A program made the translations under genes and the position numbers. A DNA stretch of 64,000 nucleotides from Hyphomicrobium facile (lineage in GTDB: Bacteria; Pseudomonadota; Alphaproteobacteria; Rhizobiales; Hyphomicrobiaceae). The DNA lies in contig NZ_FPCH01000004.1 in assembly GCF_900116175.1 (NCBI RefSeq), positions 186,001 through 250,000 of the forward strand, given 5' to 3'. Of this stretch, positions 23,713 through 31,527 are shown one piece after another. Numbering within the stretch: the first letter of the stretch is position 1; each line of letters opens with the position of its first letter. The notes beneath the pieces were generated by a model, which worked only from the letters and a program-made list of their open reading frames with translations, was not told the origin of the DNA and searched no databases.

Positions 23713-23813
23713 ACAACGCGATTTCCAATGAAATCAAAGGGGTTTTACATCTCCACGTCATCAGCAGCGCTCATCAAGCGTCAAGAGTGATCACGGGTAT
23801 CGCTCTTTTTACA
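23668..23813. repeat. 146-bp imperfect repeat, copy A
   Basis: The tRNA fragment and about 100 bases to its right are repeated at 26448-26594 with scattered mismatches. Shared blocks include AGAGACAACG, AATGAAATCAA, GGGGTTTTACA, AGCGCTCATC and TCAAGAGTGATCAC. Confidence 0.85.
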
Positions 23814-24170
23814 AAAATTGAAGACCCGTCCGCTCCCGACGCATGAGCAGAAGTCGGGCAGCCCGAGGCTCAAAGTCTGCTTTTTGACCCAAAGCAGAAC
23901 TCAGCCGCGCCGACAACAGTGTCTGCTTTCGGACGCAAAGGGACGACGGCTGGTATCCGGAAGCTGAAATCCGGCATGAAGTAAGCTCGGATTGGTCGCC
24001 GCAATTATGTCTGCATGGATCGCCGACGGCGGTTCAGATCATTGATGATTCCCACTGTCCGCGCATGGGGTGCACCAACGAGCCGCTTTGAAGGCGGATG
24101 GAGCCGGACATCGGATGCACGATTAGCGTGGCGCAGCGGACTCTCTCCAACTGCGCCACGAACACATCAA

Positions 24171-25208
24171 TTACTGCCCAATGTGCGCGCGTATGCCTTC
24201 GCTCGCCTGCCGGAGCGCTGCCTGGGTCGAAGGCAAGTCCCGCAAGGCGTTGAGCAAGACGAAGTCGTGGATGGTGCCGTTGTAGCGAACGGCATCGACG
24301 CTCACGCCGGCGTCCTTCAGCTTGCGGGCATAGGCCTCGCCTTCGTCGCGCAGAGGATCGTTTTCTGCAGTGATAATGAGCGCTGGCGGAAGACCCTTGA
24401 GTTGATCAGGGCTCGCTCTCAGCGGCGAGACGTAGGGCAGGTTCCGCGTCTTCTCATCCGGTGCATAAAGGTCCCAGCCGTACTTCATGAATGCCCGCGC
24501 TAGGAAACGCCCAGTCGCAAAGTCCTTGTAAGACTGGGTGTCGACGCTTCCGTCGGTGGCCGGAATCAACAGCACCTGATAGCTGATCTTCGGCCCGTTG
24601 CGATCCTTCGCCATCAAAGTCAGTGCGGCGCTCATATTGCCGCCGACAGAATTGCCGGCTACGGCGATACGGCTGCCATCGGCGCCGAATTCGCTGGCGT
24701 GAGCGGCGGCCCACTTCAGAGCGGTGTAGCACTCTTCGGGCTGCGTGGGATACGTGGCTGCAGGAAGCGAGGTATATTCGACGAACACACCGACCTGACC
24801 CGACCCGACCACAAGGTCGCGCAGCAATCGCTTGTGGTTATCGAAATTGCCGGCGATCCAGACGCCGCCGTGAATGAAGAAGAGTACTCCGGGCTTACCG
24901 GTCACATGCTCAGGCGTCATGATGTAGATCTTCACGCTGCGGCCGTCTTCGGTAATCGTTCTCTCGACCGTCTTCACTCCAGATACGTCGACAGGCGTTT
25001 TGCTTTGCAGGCCGGAGAGAATGTCCTGCGGCTTAGGCTGAGCCAATTCCCAAAAAGGACTCGGATCCTTGTTCAAATCTATGAGCAGCGCACGAACTTG
25101 CGAGTCGATATGCGGATCTGTTGCGGGGTCTACCTGAGCGGAAACGGGCGTGGTCATAATGCAGGCTCCTATTAAGATCGTAAAAGTAAGGCTGGCGATC
25201 CGGATCAT
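24171..25208 (-). CDS. Secreted alpha/beta hydrolase of the HSL (GDXG-like) type
   Basis: A 345-residue protein with a signal peptide (LTFTILIGACIMTTPVSAQ) and an alpha/beta-hydrolase domain: the FFIHGGVW oxyanion motif, the nucleophile elbow AVAGNSVGGNMS, the acid in TAENDPLRDEG and the His in GTIHDFVLL. This is the hormone-sensitive-lipase-like esterase layout, often with short-chain esters as substrates. It is exported, so substrates are periplasmic. It is divergent from a LysR regulator 128 bases away, the usual arrangement for a regulator and its target, and both lie between tRNA fragments 1 and 2. Confidence 0.88.
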   Translation of the reverse strand: MIRIASLTFTILIGACIMTTPVSAQVDPATDPHIDSQVRALLIDLNKDPSPFWELAQPKPQDILSGLQSKTPVDVSGVKTVERTITEDGRSVKIYIMTPEHVTGKPGVLFFIHGGVWIAGNFDNHKRLLRDLVVGSGQVGVFVEYTSLPAATYPTQPEECYTALKWAAAHASEFGADGSRIAVAGNSVGGNMSAALTLMAKDRNGPKISYQVLLIPATDGSVDTQSYKDFATGRFLARAFMKYGWDLYAPDEKTRNLPYVSPLRASPDQLKGLPPALIITAENDPLRDEGEAYARKLKDAGVSVDAVRYNGTIHDFVLLNALRDLPSTQAALRQASEGIRAHIGQ

Positions 25209-25336
25209 GGCTTATCCAATCTAATTTGCTGCCGGTGCGGCAGTCGGATACGCCAATCGCTTCATCCGCACATCAACCAATCATCAATAGAGACTATAAT
25301 TGCCACTTATGAGATATTGAGCAGTGCAATGACATT

Positions 25337-26272
25337 ATGGGATTGATGATGGTCGACCTTAAAAGCTTCGATTTGAATTTGTTACGAGTGCTAAATGTCT
25401 TGTTCGAGCTACGGAGCATCACAAAGACAGCGCGGCGGTTAGGAGTGAGCCAGCCGATGGTAAGCATTTCATTGAAAAAACTTCGCCAAAGTCTAGGCGA
25501 CGAACTATTCGTGCACTCCGGTAGCGAAATGATTCCGACCGCGCGTGCCTTGGCTTTTGAGGAGCCATTGCGCAACATAATCCAGGAAATCCGGCACCAG
25601 ATTCTTGAGGAGGCCGCGTTCGATCCCGAACGCGAAGGCAGCGTACAGATTTGTTTATCCGATATCGGAGAACTCGAATTCGTTCCCAATCTCGTGCGCC
25701 GGGCACAACTCGAAGCTCCAGGAATGGTTATTCGATCTGTAGTGGTCGATCCGCCCGAATTGGCGCGTAGACTTGAATCCGGTGAAGTTGACTTGGCCAT
25801 CGGGTATTTTCCCGATTTGGTATCAAGCAACTTTCAACAGCAATTGCTCTTTGAACATCGTTTCGCATGCATGGCACGCCGCGGACATCCGGATATTCAC
25901 GACCAGATATCAATGGACGAGTTTCTGTCCCTACGCCACGTAGTGGTCGAACATCCGACGCGCCGCCGTGATCTTTTCGAATTGACGCTGGATAAGGCGG
26001 GTTTGTCGCGCTCGGTGGGGCTCTATTTGTCGAACCACGTCACCATGCCATTTATCCTTCAAGATTCCGATCTCATCGGAACGATACCGAGGCCGTTGGC
26101 GAACAAGTTGGCGCCATTGTGCGATCTGCAGATTTTCGAACCGCCCCTCGTCACCGCCCCGATTGTGGTCAAGCCGTTCTGGCACAGGCGCTACCAGCGC
26201 AGTCCGCGCCACACTTGGTTGCGCGGAATCATCCGCGAGATTTCCCAGAACAAGCCGTATCTGACGGCGTAG
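25337..26272 (+). CDS. LysR family transcriptional regulator
   Basis: A 311-residue LysR-type regulator with an N-terminal winged HTH (FDLNLLRVLNVLFELRSI, then TARRLGVSQPMVS) and a C-terminal periplasmic-binding-type effector domain starting near residue 95. The HTH and the domain order resemble NodD/NahR-like members. Start at ATG 25337; a second ATG four codons later is possible. It probably controls the divergent esterase gene, with the effector unknown. Confidence 0.9.
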   Translation: MGLMMVDLKSFDLNLLRVLNVLFELRSITKTARRLGVSQPMVSISLKKLRQSLGDELFVHSGSEMIPTARALAFEEPLRNIIQEIRHQILEEAAFDPEREGSVQICLSDIGELEFVPNLVRRAQLEAPGMVIRSVVVDPPELARRLESGEVDLAIGYFPDLVSSNFQQQLLFEHRFACMARRGHPDIHDQISMDEFLSLRHVVVEHPTRRRDLFELTLDKAGLSRSVGLYLSNHVTMPFILQDSDLIGTIPRPLANKLAPLCDLQIFEPPLVTAPIVVKPFWHRRYQRSPRHTWLRGIIREISQNKPYLTA

Positions 26273-26447
26273 ATCGGTGCTCAGCAGTGAAGAGCGGCTC
26301 GCTTGCGCGCAAAAGAGCGCGAGCAGCGCAGCAGCAAAAAGGCGTTAAGACGGCGGAGCCGAGCGCGTCTGAAGCTCCGGTCCATCCAGGCACCGTCACT
26401 CGGAAGATGCCGGATTGCCAAACTTTCCGATAAGTCCCTGAAACATT

Positions 26448-26492
26448 TGGTGGGTGATCACGGGCTCCAACCGTGGACCCGCTGATTAAGAG
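26448..26492 (-). pseudogene. tRNA-Lys(CUU) 3' half, copy 2
   Basis: The same 45-base fragment as copy 1, from encoded CCA to the anticodon loop CTCTTAA. It differs in the T-loop (a G replaces C in GGTTCGA), which would damage a tRNA, and keeps GGGTCC rather than GAGTCC after the anticodon stem. The 5' half is missing. Confidence 0.8.
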
Positions 26493-26594
26493 ACAACGTG
26501 ATTTCGAATGAAATCAATGGGGTTTTACACTCCCATGTCGTCACGAGCGCTCATCGAGCATCAAGAGTGATCACAGGCACTCAATCGTTTTACA
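26448..26594. repeat. 147-bp imperfect repeat, copy B
   Basis: Second copy of the repeat at 23668-23813, in the same orientation, 2.78 kb apart. It separates the esterase/LysR cassette from the RclR/RclC-like cassette. Confidence 0.85.
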
Positions 26595-26862
26595 TCAATC
26601 GCAACGCAACCCCGAATTGGTCGACGTCCGTCCGCTTTGCCGAGGAAACGGACCTACGATTCGATCCGTCGTGGTGCACAGAGGATGCTTTCGAGGTCGC
26701 CTTCTGCAATTCCGAAAGCGGACATTCGCCCAAGTGCAGCTTTGGGCCAGAAGTGAAATGTCGGGTCATGGTCTCTGAGTGAAGTTACCGCTTTGGGCTT
26801 CTATTTACGAAACGGAGCCCTAGGCGCCTCTTCTGCGGGGACATCGCACCGCAGCTTGTAAG
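26595..26862. other. Gene-free stretch after repeat copy B
   Basis: A 94-codon reading frame covers 26498-26782, but it begins inside the tRNA-derived repeat and shows no domain, so I do not call it a gene. Nothing else is seen. Confidence 0.3.
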
Positions 26863-27828
26863 TCACCTCGAACTCTTTGCGTCCATCGCCGCTCGACGCC
26901 GGTACTCTGCCGGCGTGAATCCGACGTGCTGCTTAAACGCCCGCTGGAATGCAGCCTCGGACTGGTAGCCTACATCCTCGCCGATCGCCGCGACCGAGTT
27001 GGAGGTGGCTCGCAAGGCGTTTGCCGCCGCTGTCATGCGCACATCGGTTAGCAGTTCCGTAGCGGAGCGGCCGAGGCTCTGCTGGAACTGGCGGATGAAC
27101 GTGGCCCTCGACATTCCGCAGAGGCTGGCGAGTTCCGGCAGGGTCCAAGGGCGACCTGGAGCAGCCAACATGGCCGACAAGGCTCCGGCTAGGTGCGGAT
27201 GGCCGGCCAGCGCAAGCAATCCGGTAGGAGCGTCACGATCCTCGCTCGCAAGGCGCAGCGTGAGAGTGAAGAGCACTGTCGACAAGGCTCCAAGCATAGC
27301 TTGACCCCCAAGGTTCTCCTCCGCCGATTCCGATCGCATCAAACCCACTAAGTTGGCGAGCCGAGCTCGCGCGCCGGGTCTAGCTGCGATCGCCGAGTGC
27401 TCAGCCGCGTTGACGACCAGACGCGGTGGTAGATGATCGTGGATCAGGCGCGCGTGGGCTGCTGAGAAGATAAAGCGGCCGCAGAGCATATCGAGCCGCT
27501 CGCCGTGACCATCATTTTCATCGACCGTGATCGTGGCGCCGATCCTCTGCCGGATGGGCGATGCGGATCGGCCTCCGCCGTCGTGAAGGACGTGCGCTGC
27601 CCCCCGGGTCAAGAGCAGGATATCGCCGGCCCTTAGTGCTCGCGGAGGTTCGCCATCGGCCCCCTCAAGGATCGCAGAGCCGGCGAGGATGACGTGGTAG
27701 GGGATTTCCCCTGGCTCCGAACTCGCGCTCTCCAACCGCCACGGCGCAGCGAAGAAGCAGCGGTGCTCAGCTCGTCCGGTGACCGGTACGATGTCCAGCA
27801 ACCGGCTCAGCCAATCTATGTGCTCCAT
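26863..27828 (-). CDS. AraC family regulator, RclR-like (reactive chlorine sensor type)
   Basis: A 321-residue regulator. The N-terminal cupin-like domain opens with DWLSRLLDIVPVTGRAEHRCF and contains ALRAGDILLLTRGAAHVLHD; the C-terminal 100 residues are a double HTH AraC domain (LCGMSRATFIRQFQQSLG, then IGEDVGYQSEAAFQRAFKQH and FTPAEYRR). This is the architecture of E. coli RclR. RclR senses hypochlorous acid through two Cys; here Cys24 and Cys116 (in LCG) occupy comparable places. The divergent neighbour is a DUF417 membrane protein, the family of RclC, a known RclR target, which strengthens the call. Confidence 0.75.
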   Translation of the reverse strand: MEHIDWLSRLLDIVPVTGRAEHRCFFAAPWRLESASSEPGEIPYHVILAGSAILEGADGEPPRALRAGDILLLTRGAAHVLHDGGGRSASPIRQRIGATITVDENDGHGERLDMLCGRFIFSAAHARLIHDHLPPRLVVNAAEHSAIAARPGARARLANLVGLMRSESAEENLGGQAMLGALSTVLFTLTLRLASEDRDAPTGLLALAGHPHLAGALSAMLAAPGRPWTLPELASLCGMSRATFIRQFQQSLGRSATELLTDVRMTAAANALRATSNSVAAIGEDVGYQSEAAFQRAFKQHVGFTPAEYRRRAAMDAKSSR

Positions 27829-27978
27829 CGCGCAGCCTCCGTCTGAGACGATGGAGCATATAATCGAGCCAAACCAGCATTATCAATCTCATTTTCTGAA
27901 CTATTGTGACACCCATCGGCATCAACGCAGATGCGATCCGTCCCCCGGCTCGTCCGGCCTGTTCAGAGGAGAAAACAA

Positions 27979-28500
27979 ATGAACGCCATCGCCCAACTTC
28001 TCGGCCGCTCAGGCCTCCTGAAGCCTGACCTCGATTACAACCTGCTCCGCGCCGCAATGGTGATCATCTTCGCGTGGTTCGGATACGACAAATGGTTCGA
28101 ATCGGAGATCAGAGGGCTGTTGCCTATCATTACCCATGGCCCGCTCATCTCTTGGACGATCCCGGTGTTGGGAATTCGCGGCACCGCCATTTTCCTCGGC
28201 GCCTCGGAATGGATCTTTGGCACGTTGCTGCTTCTGGGTTTCTGGAACAAGAAGGCCGGCATGCTCGGCGCGCTCGGTGCCACCGTCACCTTCATCTCTA
28301 CCCTCACGGTCATGCCGTTCGTGCCAGACGCATGGGATGCCGGCGCCGGAGGCTTTCCGGCGATGACAATAAATTCGGCCTTCCTTCTGAAGGATCTGGT
28401 GCTGCTCGCCGTCTCTGTCTACCTCCTGAAGGAAGACGTTCAACGGGTCCTCGACGAAGACGCTCCAAGGCTGCCTGCCGGTGCGAACGTGAACGCTTGA
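27979..28500 (+). CDS. DUF417 (YkgB/RclC) family inner-membrane protein
   Basis: A 173-residue protein with four hydrophobic helices and family segments DYNLLRAAMVIIFAWFGYDKWF, PVLGIRGTAIFLGASEWIFG and DAGAGGFPAMTINSAFLLKDLVLL (quoted in pieces). RclC/YkgB of E. coli belongs to this family and contributes to resistance to reactive chlorine species by an unknown mechanism. The start is ATG 27979 with an AGAGGAG Shine-Dalgarno. It is divergent from the RclR-like gene, 150 bases away. E. coli also has the flavoprotein RclA, for which I see no copy here. Confidence 0.82.
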   Translation: MNAIAQLLGRSGLLKPDLDYNLLRAAMVIIFAWFGYDKWFESEIRGLLPIITHGPLISWTIPVLGIRGTAIFLGASEWIFGTLLLLGFWNKKAGMLGALGATVTFISTLTVMPFVPDAWDAGAGGFPAMTINSAFLLKDLVLLAVSVYLLKEDVQRVLDEDAPRLPAGANVNA

Positions 28501-28584
28501 GTTGGCCGCCGGCGATCAGGCCGCGCATCTGAACGGCTGCCATCCACCTTGATATCGAAGAACCAGGGTAGGCAATTCCGTAGG

Positions 28585-28639
28585 CACCTAATCCCCTTGG
28601 GATTGGGTGCAGTACCCGGGGGTGGCAACTACCCCCGGG
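28585..28639 (+). other. Two adjacent stem-loops downstream of the RclC-like gene
   Basis: An 11-bp stem (28585-28595 with 28599-28609, one G-T pair, 3-base loop) is followed by a perfect 9-bp stem (28615-28623 with 28631-28639, 7-base loop). No T-run follows either. They may stabilise or end the transcript, or belong to a small RNA. Confidence 0.45.
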
Positions 28640-28969
28640 AGATGCCGACCCTTAAGTGGCACAAGCTGATGAAGGATGCGGAAGCATTCGCCGCCAACGT
28701 CCTGTTCAAGTTGCTGATTAGAACTCATCGATGTCTGCTTTCTCCGCGTCGCGGACTTCGACGCCCAACGCTCAGTCACGGCCGTCATCAAGTTCGCGGA
28801 TGTCGGCTGTTGGGATTAAGCAGAAATCGCTTTGCATCGCCGATTGCGAGCGCGTGGTTCTTGCTGATGTCCGCAAATGTATAGGAGCGGAAGTTTTCGC
28901 CGGGGATTTTGAGGAGTCAGCGGAAAGTGTAAAACTTAGTGCGAAAATTTCCGCGAAAACTCAGCCAGT
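28640..28969. other. Gene-free stretch left of tRNA fragment 3
   Basis: No gene is supported. The right part (28900-28969) matches the sequence left of tRNA fragment 1, as noted there. Confidence 0.3.
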
Positions 28970-29019
28970 TAGTGGGTGATCACGGGCTCGAACCATGGGC
29001 TCGCTGATTAAGAGTCAGC
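28970..29019 (-). pseudogene. tRNA-Lys(CUU) 3' part with full anticodon stem, copy 3
   Basis: On the minus strand it has a complete anticodon stem-loop GCTGA-CTCTTAA-TCAGC, the variable region, T-arm and acceptor 3' strand, but the encoded CCA is changed to CTA. Upstream of the anticodon stem only a trace of the D-stem (AAGCA) is left, and no 5' acceptor strand pairs with the 3' strand. It is the least trimmed of the three copies. Confidence 0.78.
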
Positions 29020-29206
29020 TGCTTCGATCGAGACCCTAGCAACCTTTTCGAGATGGTCGAACACTATGCGCGCGAGGTTAGCCAGAGGAAGCTCGCGGTG
29101 GCTGCGATCGCGAAGTGGGAGAACGCCGAGCGAACCGAATTTGTACAACGGGACAGCTCGCCTTGTACAACGCCCCCGGTCGCGATCAGCAAGTCTCTGA
29201 AATTAT

Positions 29207-29283
29207 TGGTCGGGGCGACATGATTCGAACACGCGACCCTCTGCTCCCAAAGCAGATGCTCTACCAGGCTGAGCTACGCCCCG
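29207..29283 (-). tRNA. tRNA-Pro (anticodon UGG), CCA encoded
   Basis: On the minus strand it opens CGGGGCGTAGCTCAGCCTGG, has the anticodon loop TTTGGGA with anticodon UGG, a T-arm GTGTTCGAATCAT, and closes with CGCCCCG, A and CCA. It is 77 bases long with all four arms pairing. Confidence 0.95.
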
Positions 29284-29357
29284 ACATCGCTCTCATCTGC
29301 CGCTTTCGCCCGCTAAGGTCAAGTCGCGGCTAACGAAAGCGGTGCGGCATCCCGCTT

Positions 29358-29891
29358 TCACGGCCCCGCCGCACCGGAAAAAATCGGATAACGCACTTTG
29401 TCGCCGGCTTTAATGCCGAGCCGCGACGCCGTACCCCCCGGAATTTCCAGAACCGCGAGCACGGTCGCACCCGACGAAATCACCCGATCCGATAGCGGCT
29501 CAGCCCCCTCCTCGATCCGCGCAATCGTACCGTCGGCGCGAATGAAAAGCATATCGAGCGGGATGTACGTGTTGCGCATCCACATCTGCAAACCGCGCTC
29601 GGCCGAATAGGGGAAGAGCATGCCCTCGCTCTCTCCGAGCGACGTGCGGAACATGAGCCCCAGCGCCTTCTCCTGTTCCGTCGACGCGACCTCGACGGTA
29701 AACGGATGCTCGACCCCGCCTTGAGCAGAAACGATCGTCAACTTGTCCTGGCGCATCTTGGCGTATGCGGCCGGAACGAGATCGATCAACCGGTTGAGAA
29801 CTGGGAAGCTCGCCGCGAACACGGGCAGAAAAATAAAAAGGGCCACGCAAATCGCGGCCCCCTTCGTTGAACTCGACATGACTGTCGCCAT
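29358..29891 (-). CDS. DUF192 family exported protein
   Basis: A protein of about 177 residues with an N-terminal membrane or signal segment (AAICVALFIFLPVFAASFP) and a DUF192 domain: ALGLMFRTSLGESEGMLFPY, the MWMRNTYIPLDMLFI core, and the C-terminal AVLEIPGGTASRLGIKAGD. DUF192 proteins are small beta-barrel proteins of unknown function, common in proteobacteria and archaea. Start may be ATG 29891 or 29879. It follows the double cold-shock gene on the same strand by 10 bases, a pairing seen in many alphaproteobacteria, so an operon is likely. Confidence 0.85.
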   Translation of the reverse strand: MATVMSSSTKGAAICVALFIFLPVFAASFPVLNRLIDLVPAAYAKMRQDKLTIVSAQGGVEHPFTVEVASTEQEKALGLMFRTSLGESEGMLFPYSAERGLQMWMRNTYIPLDMLFIRADGTIARIEEGAEPLSDRVISSGATVLAVLEIPGGTASRLGIKAGDKVRYPIFSGAAGP

Positions 29892-29901
29892 CGTTCCCGC
29901 G

Positions 29902-30501
29902 TCAGTTACGGGACGGCAGCCCCGTCGGCACACCGTCCGGCCTGAGTTCCGCAGCCATGCAGCCCTTCGATCCATAGCCCCAGCGGACTTGGACGATCTG
30001 GCCCGGCCGTAGCTCAGTGAAGCCGAAGCGGCGCAACGTTTCCATGTGGCAGAAGATATCGGGCGTGCCTTCGCCGCGGGTCAGGAACCCGAAACCGCGT
30101 ACGCGATTGAACCATTTCACGTAAGCCCGGCACCAATCGCTTTCCGGCTGCACGATGACATGGGTGCGTTGCGGAAGCTGCGACGGATGTATAGCCGAGC
30201 TTTCGTCCATGCTGAGAATTCGAAATGCCTGCATGCCTTTTGGCCTGCGCAGAACTTCGCAGTGAAGGCGTGCACCTTCGTAAGCTGTTTGAAATCCACC
30301 GGCCCGGAGGCAGGTGACGTGCAGAAGTATGTCCGGCAGGCCATTGTCAGGAACAATGAAGCCGTAGCCTTTCGAAGCATCGAACCATTTGATTGTTCCG
30401 GCGACCTCGAAAACTTCGGCCGCCGCGTCGTCGAGCGCTTCGGGACCAATCGGACCCGGTTCAAAATATTCTGAAAGCCCGGGACGTTTATTATCCCCCA
30501 T
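29902..30501 (-). CDS. Protein with two cold-shock domains
   Basis: A 199-residue protein with two nucleic-acid-binding cold-shock domains joined by a linker. The first spans about 30-98 with GTIKWFDASKGYGFIVPD and DILLHVT, the second about 124-190 with AYVKWFNRVRGFGFLTRG and DIFCHMETL; these are the RNP1 and RNP2 motifs. Typical CspA is about 70 residues with one domain; fused pairs are typical of alphaproteobacteria. It binds single-stranded RNA or DNA as an RNA chaperone. The long gap upstream probably holds its promoter and leader. Confidence 0.9.
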   Translation of the reverse strand: MGDNKRPGLSEYFEPGPIGPEALDDAAAEVFEVAGTIKWFDASKGYGFIVPDNGLPDILLHVTCLRAGGFQTAYEGARLHCEVLRRPKGMQAFRILSMDESSAIHPSQLPQRTHVIVQPESDWCRAYVKWFNRVRGFGFLTRGEGTPDIFCHMETLRRFGFTELRPGQIVQVRWGYGSKGCMAAELRPDGVPTGLPSRN

Positions 30502-31086
30502 ACTTGCTTACCCCGCGTGTACTGTGCGTCAAACGATAACGAGTATTCCGCGGTTGCCGTCCTCGCGTCCGTTCTGGAAGAGCCCTCTTCAGAAGCGAAC
30601 GCTGAAACGCAACTGCGCAACGACGTAAACCATAACACTGGCTCTGCCCGGAACTAGGGGCAATATTTTGGCCACTCCCCCTTGACCGCGAGTTGTGGTG
30701 CCTCAATCCACATCGTATGTCACACACTAAGCCAATGATAACCTGTAAAAAAACGCAGTCGTGATTCATCCCCAGTTTCGATTGTGTGCGCAGTTCGGTG
30801 CAGAATTCCTCCACATGCGTGCATAAGTTTTGCACTGCGAATCATCGCGACGTGATTCGCTCATCTCGTCTTGTTTCCCATGAGCTTCCGACATGCCGTC
30901 GCGCATGCAGAAGCGAAAGTCTTCAATGGTCATCCACAGTTACGCAAAAACGCGAGATAAGGCGACCCGGTGCCGCGAGACGTTTAGAGCCGCACTGTGG
31001 CACAGCTGCAGCGCATGAATTCCGGCGCGCGAATTTTGCCGCTGACGACTTGCAGCAACCTCGGAAGTTCGAAGGAAAGGGGAGCG
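30502..31086. promoter_or_regulatory. Divergent gap between cold-shock and glyoxalase genes
   Basis: About 585 bases with no supported gene. Both neighbours are transcribed away, so promoters lie here, and cold-shock genes often have long untranslated leaders. I see no recognisable operator. Confidence 0.4.
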
Positions 31087-31527
31087 ATGCGCTACTTGCA
31101 CACGATGGTCCGCATCAAGGAGATCGCGCCGAGCCTGAAGTTCTACTGTGACGCTCTCGGGCTGAAAGAAATCCGTCGCATGGAAAGTGAGAAGGGCCGC
31201 TTCACGTTGATCTTCCTCGCAGCGCCAGAGGACGAAGCGCGCGCCCTGAGCGAAAAGGCGCCGATGCTCGAGCTCACCTATAATTGGGACCCCGAAGACT
31301 ACGGATCGAGCCGGCACTTCGGCCACATCGCGTTTCAGGTGGATGACATCTACGCAACATGCGAGCGGCTCAGGGCGGCCGGTGTCACGATCAACAGGCC
31401 GCCGCGCGACGGACACATCGCGTTCGTGCGCTCGCCCGACCTCGTCTCAATTGAACTTTTGCAGAAGGGCACACCCTTGGCCCCAACTGAACCGTGGGTC
31501 TCCATGCCGAATACGGGAACATGGTGA
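31087..31527 (+). CDS. gloA: Lactoylglutathione lyase (glyoxalase I)
   Basis: A 146-residue metal-dependent glyoxalase I that converts the hemithioacetal of methylglyoxal and glutathione to S-lactoylglutathione. It opens LHTMVRIKEIAPSLKFY, with metal ligands expected at His5, Glu62 (in LELTYNW), His80 (in HFGHIAFQV) and Glu123 (SIELLQ). The NWDPEDYGSSRHFGH stretch is diagnostic for the bacterial enzyme. Start at ATG 31087 behind GGGGAG. The last codons overlap the ATG of the FAD oxidoreductase, so the two are translationally coupled. Confidence 0.94.
   Translation: MRYLHTMVRIKEIAPSLKFYCDALGLKEIRRMESEKGRFTLIFLAAPEDEARALSEKAPMLELTYNWDPEDYGSSRHFGHIAFQVDDIYATCERLRAAGVTINRPPRDGHIAFVRSPDLVSIELLQKGTPLAPTEPWVSMPNTGTW

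Noticed and set aside
26498-26782. A 94-codon frame right of tRNA fragment 2
   Set aside because: It begins inside the tRNA-derived repeat and has no homologue-like features; more likely non-coding island sequence.
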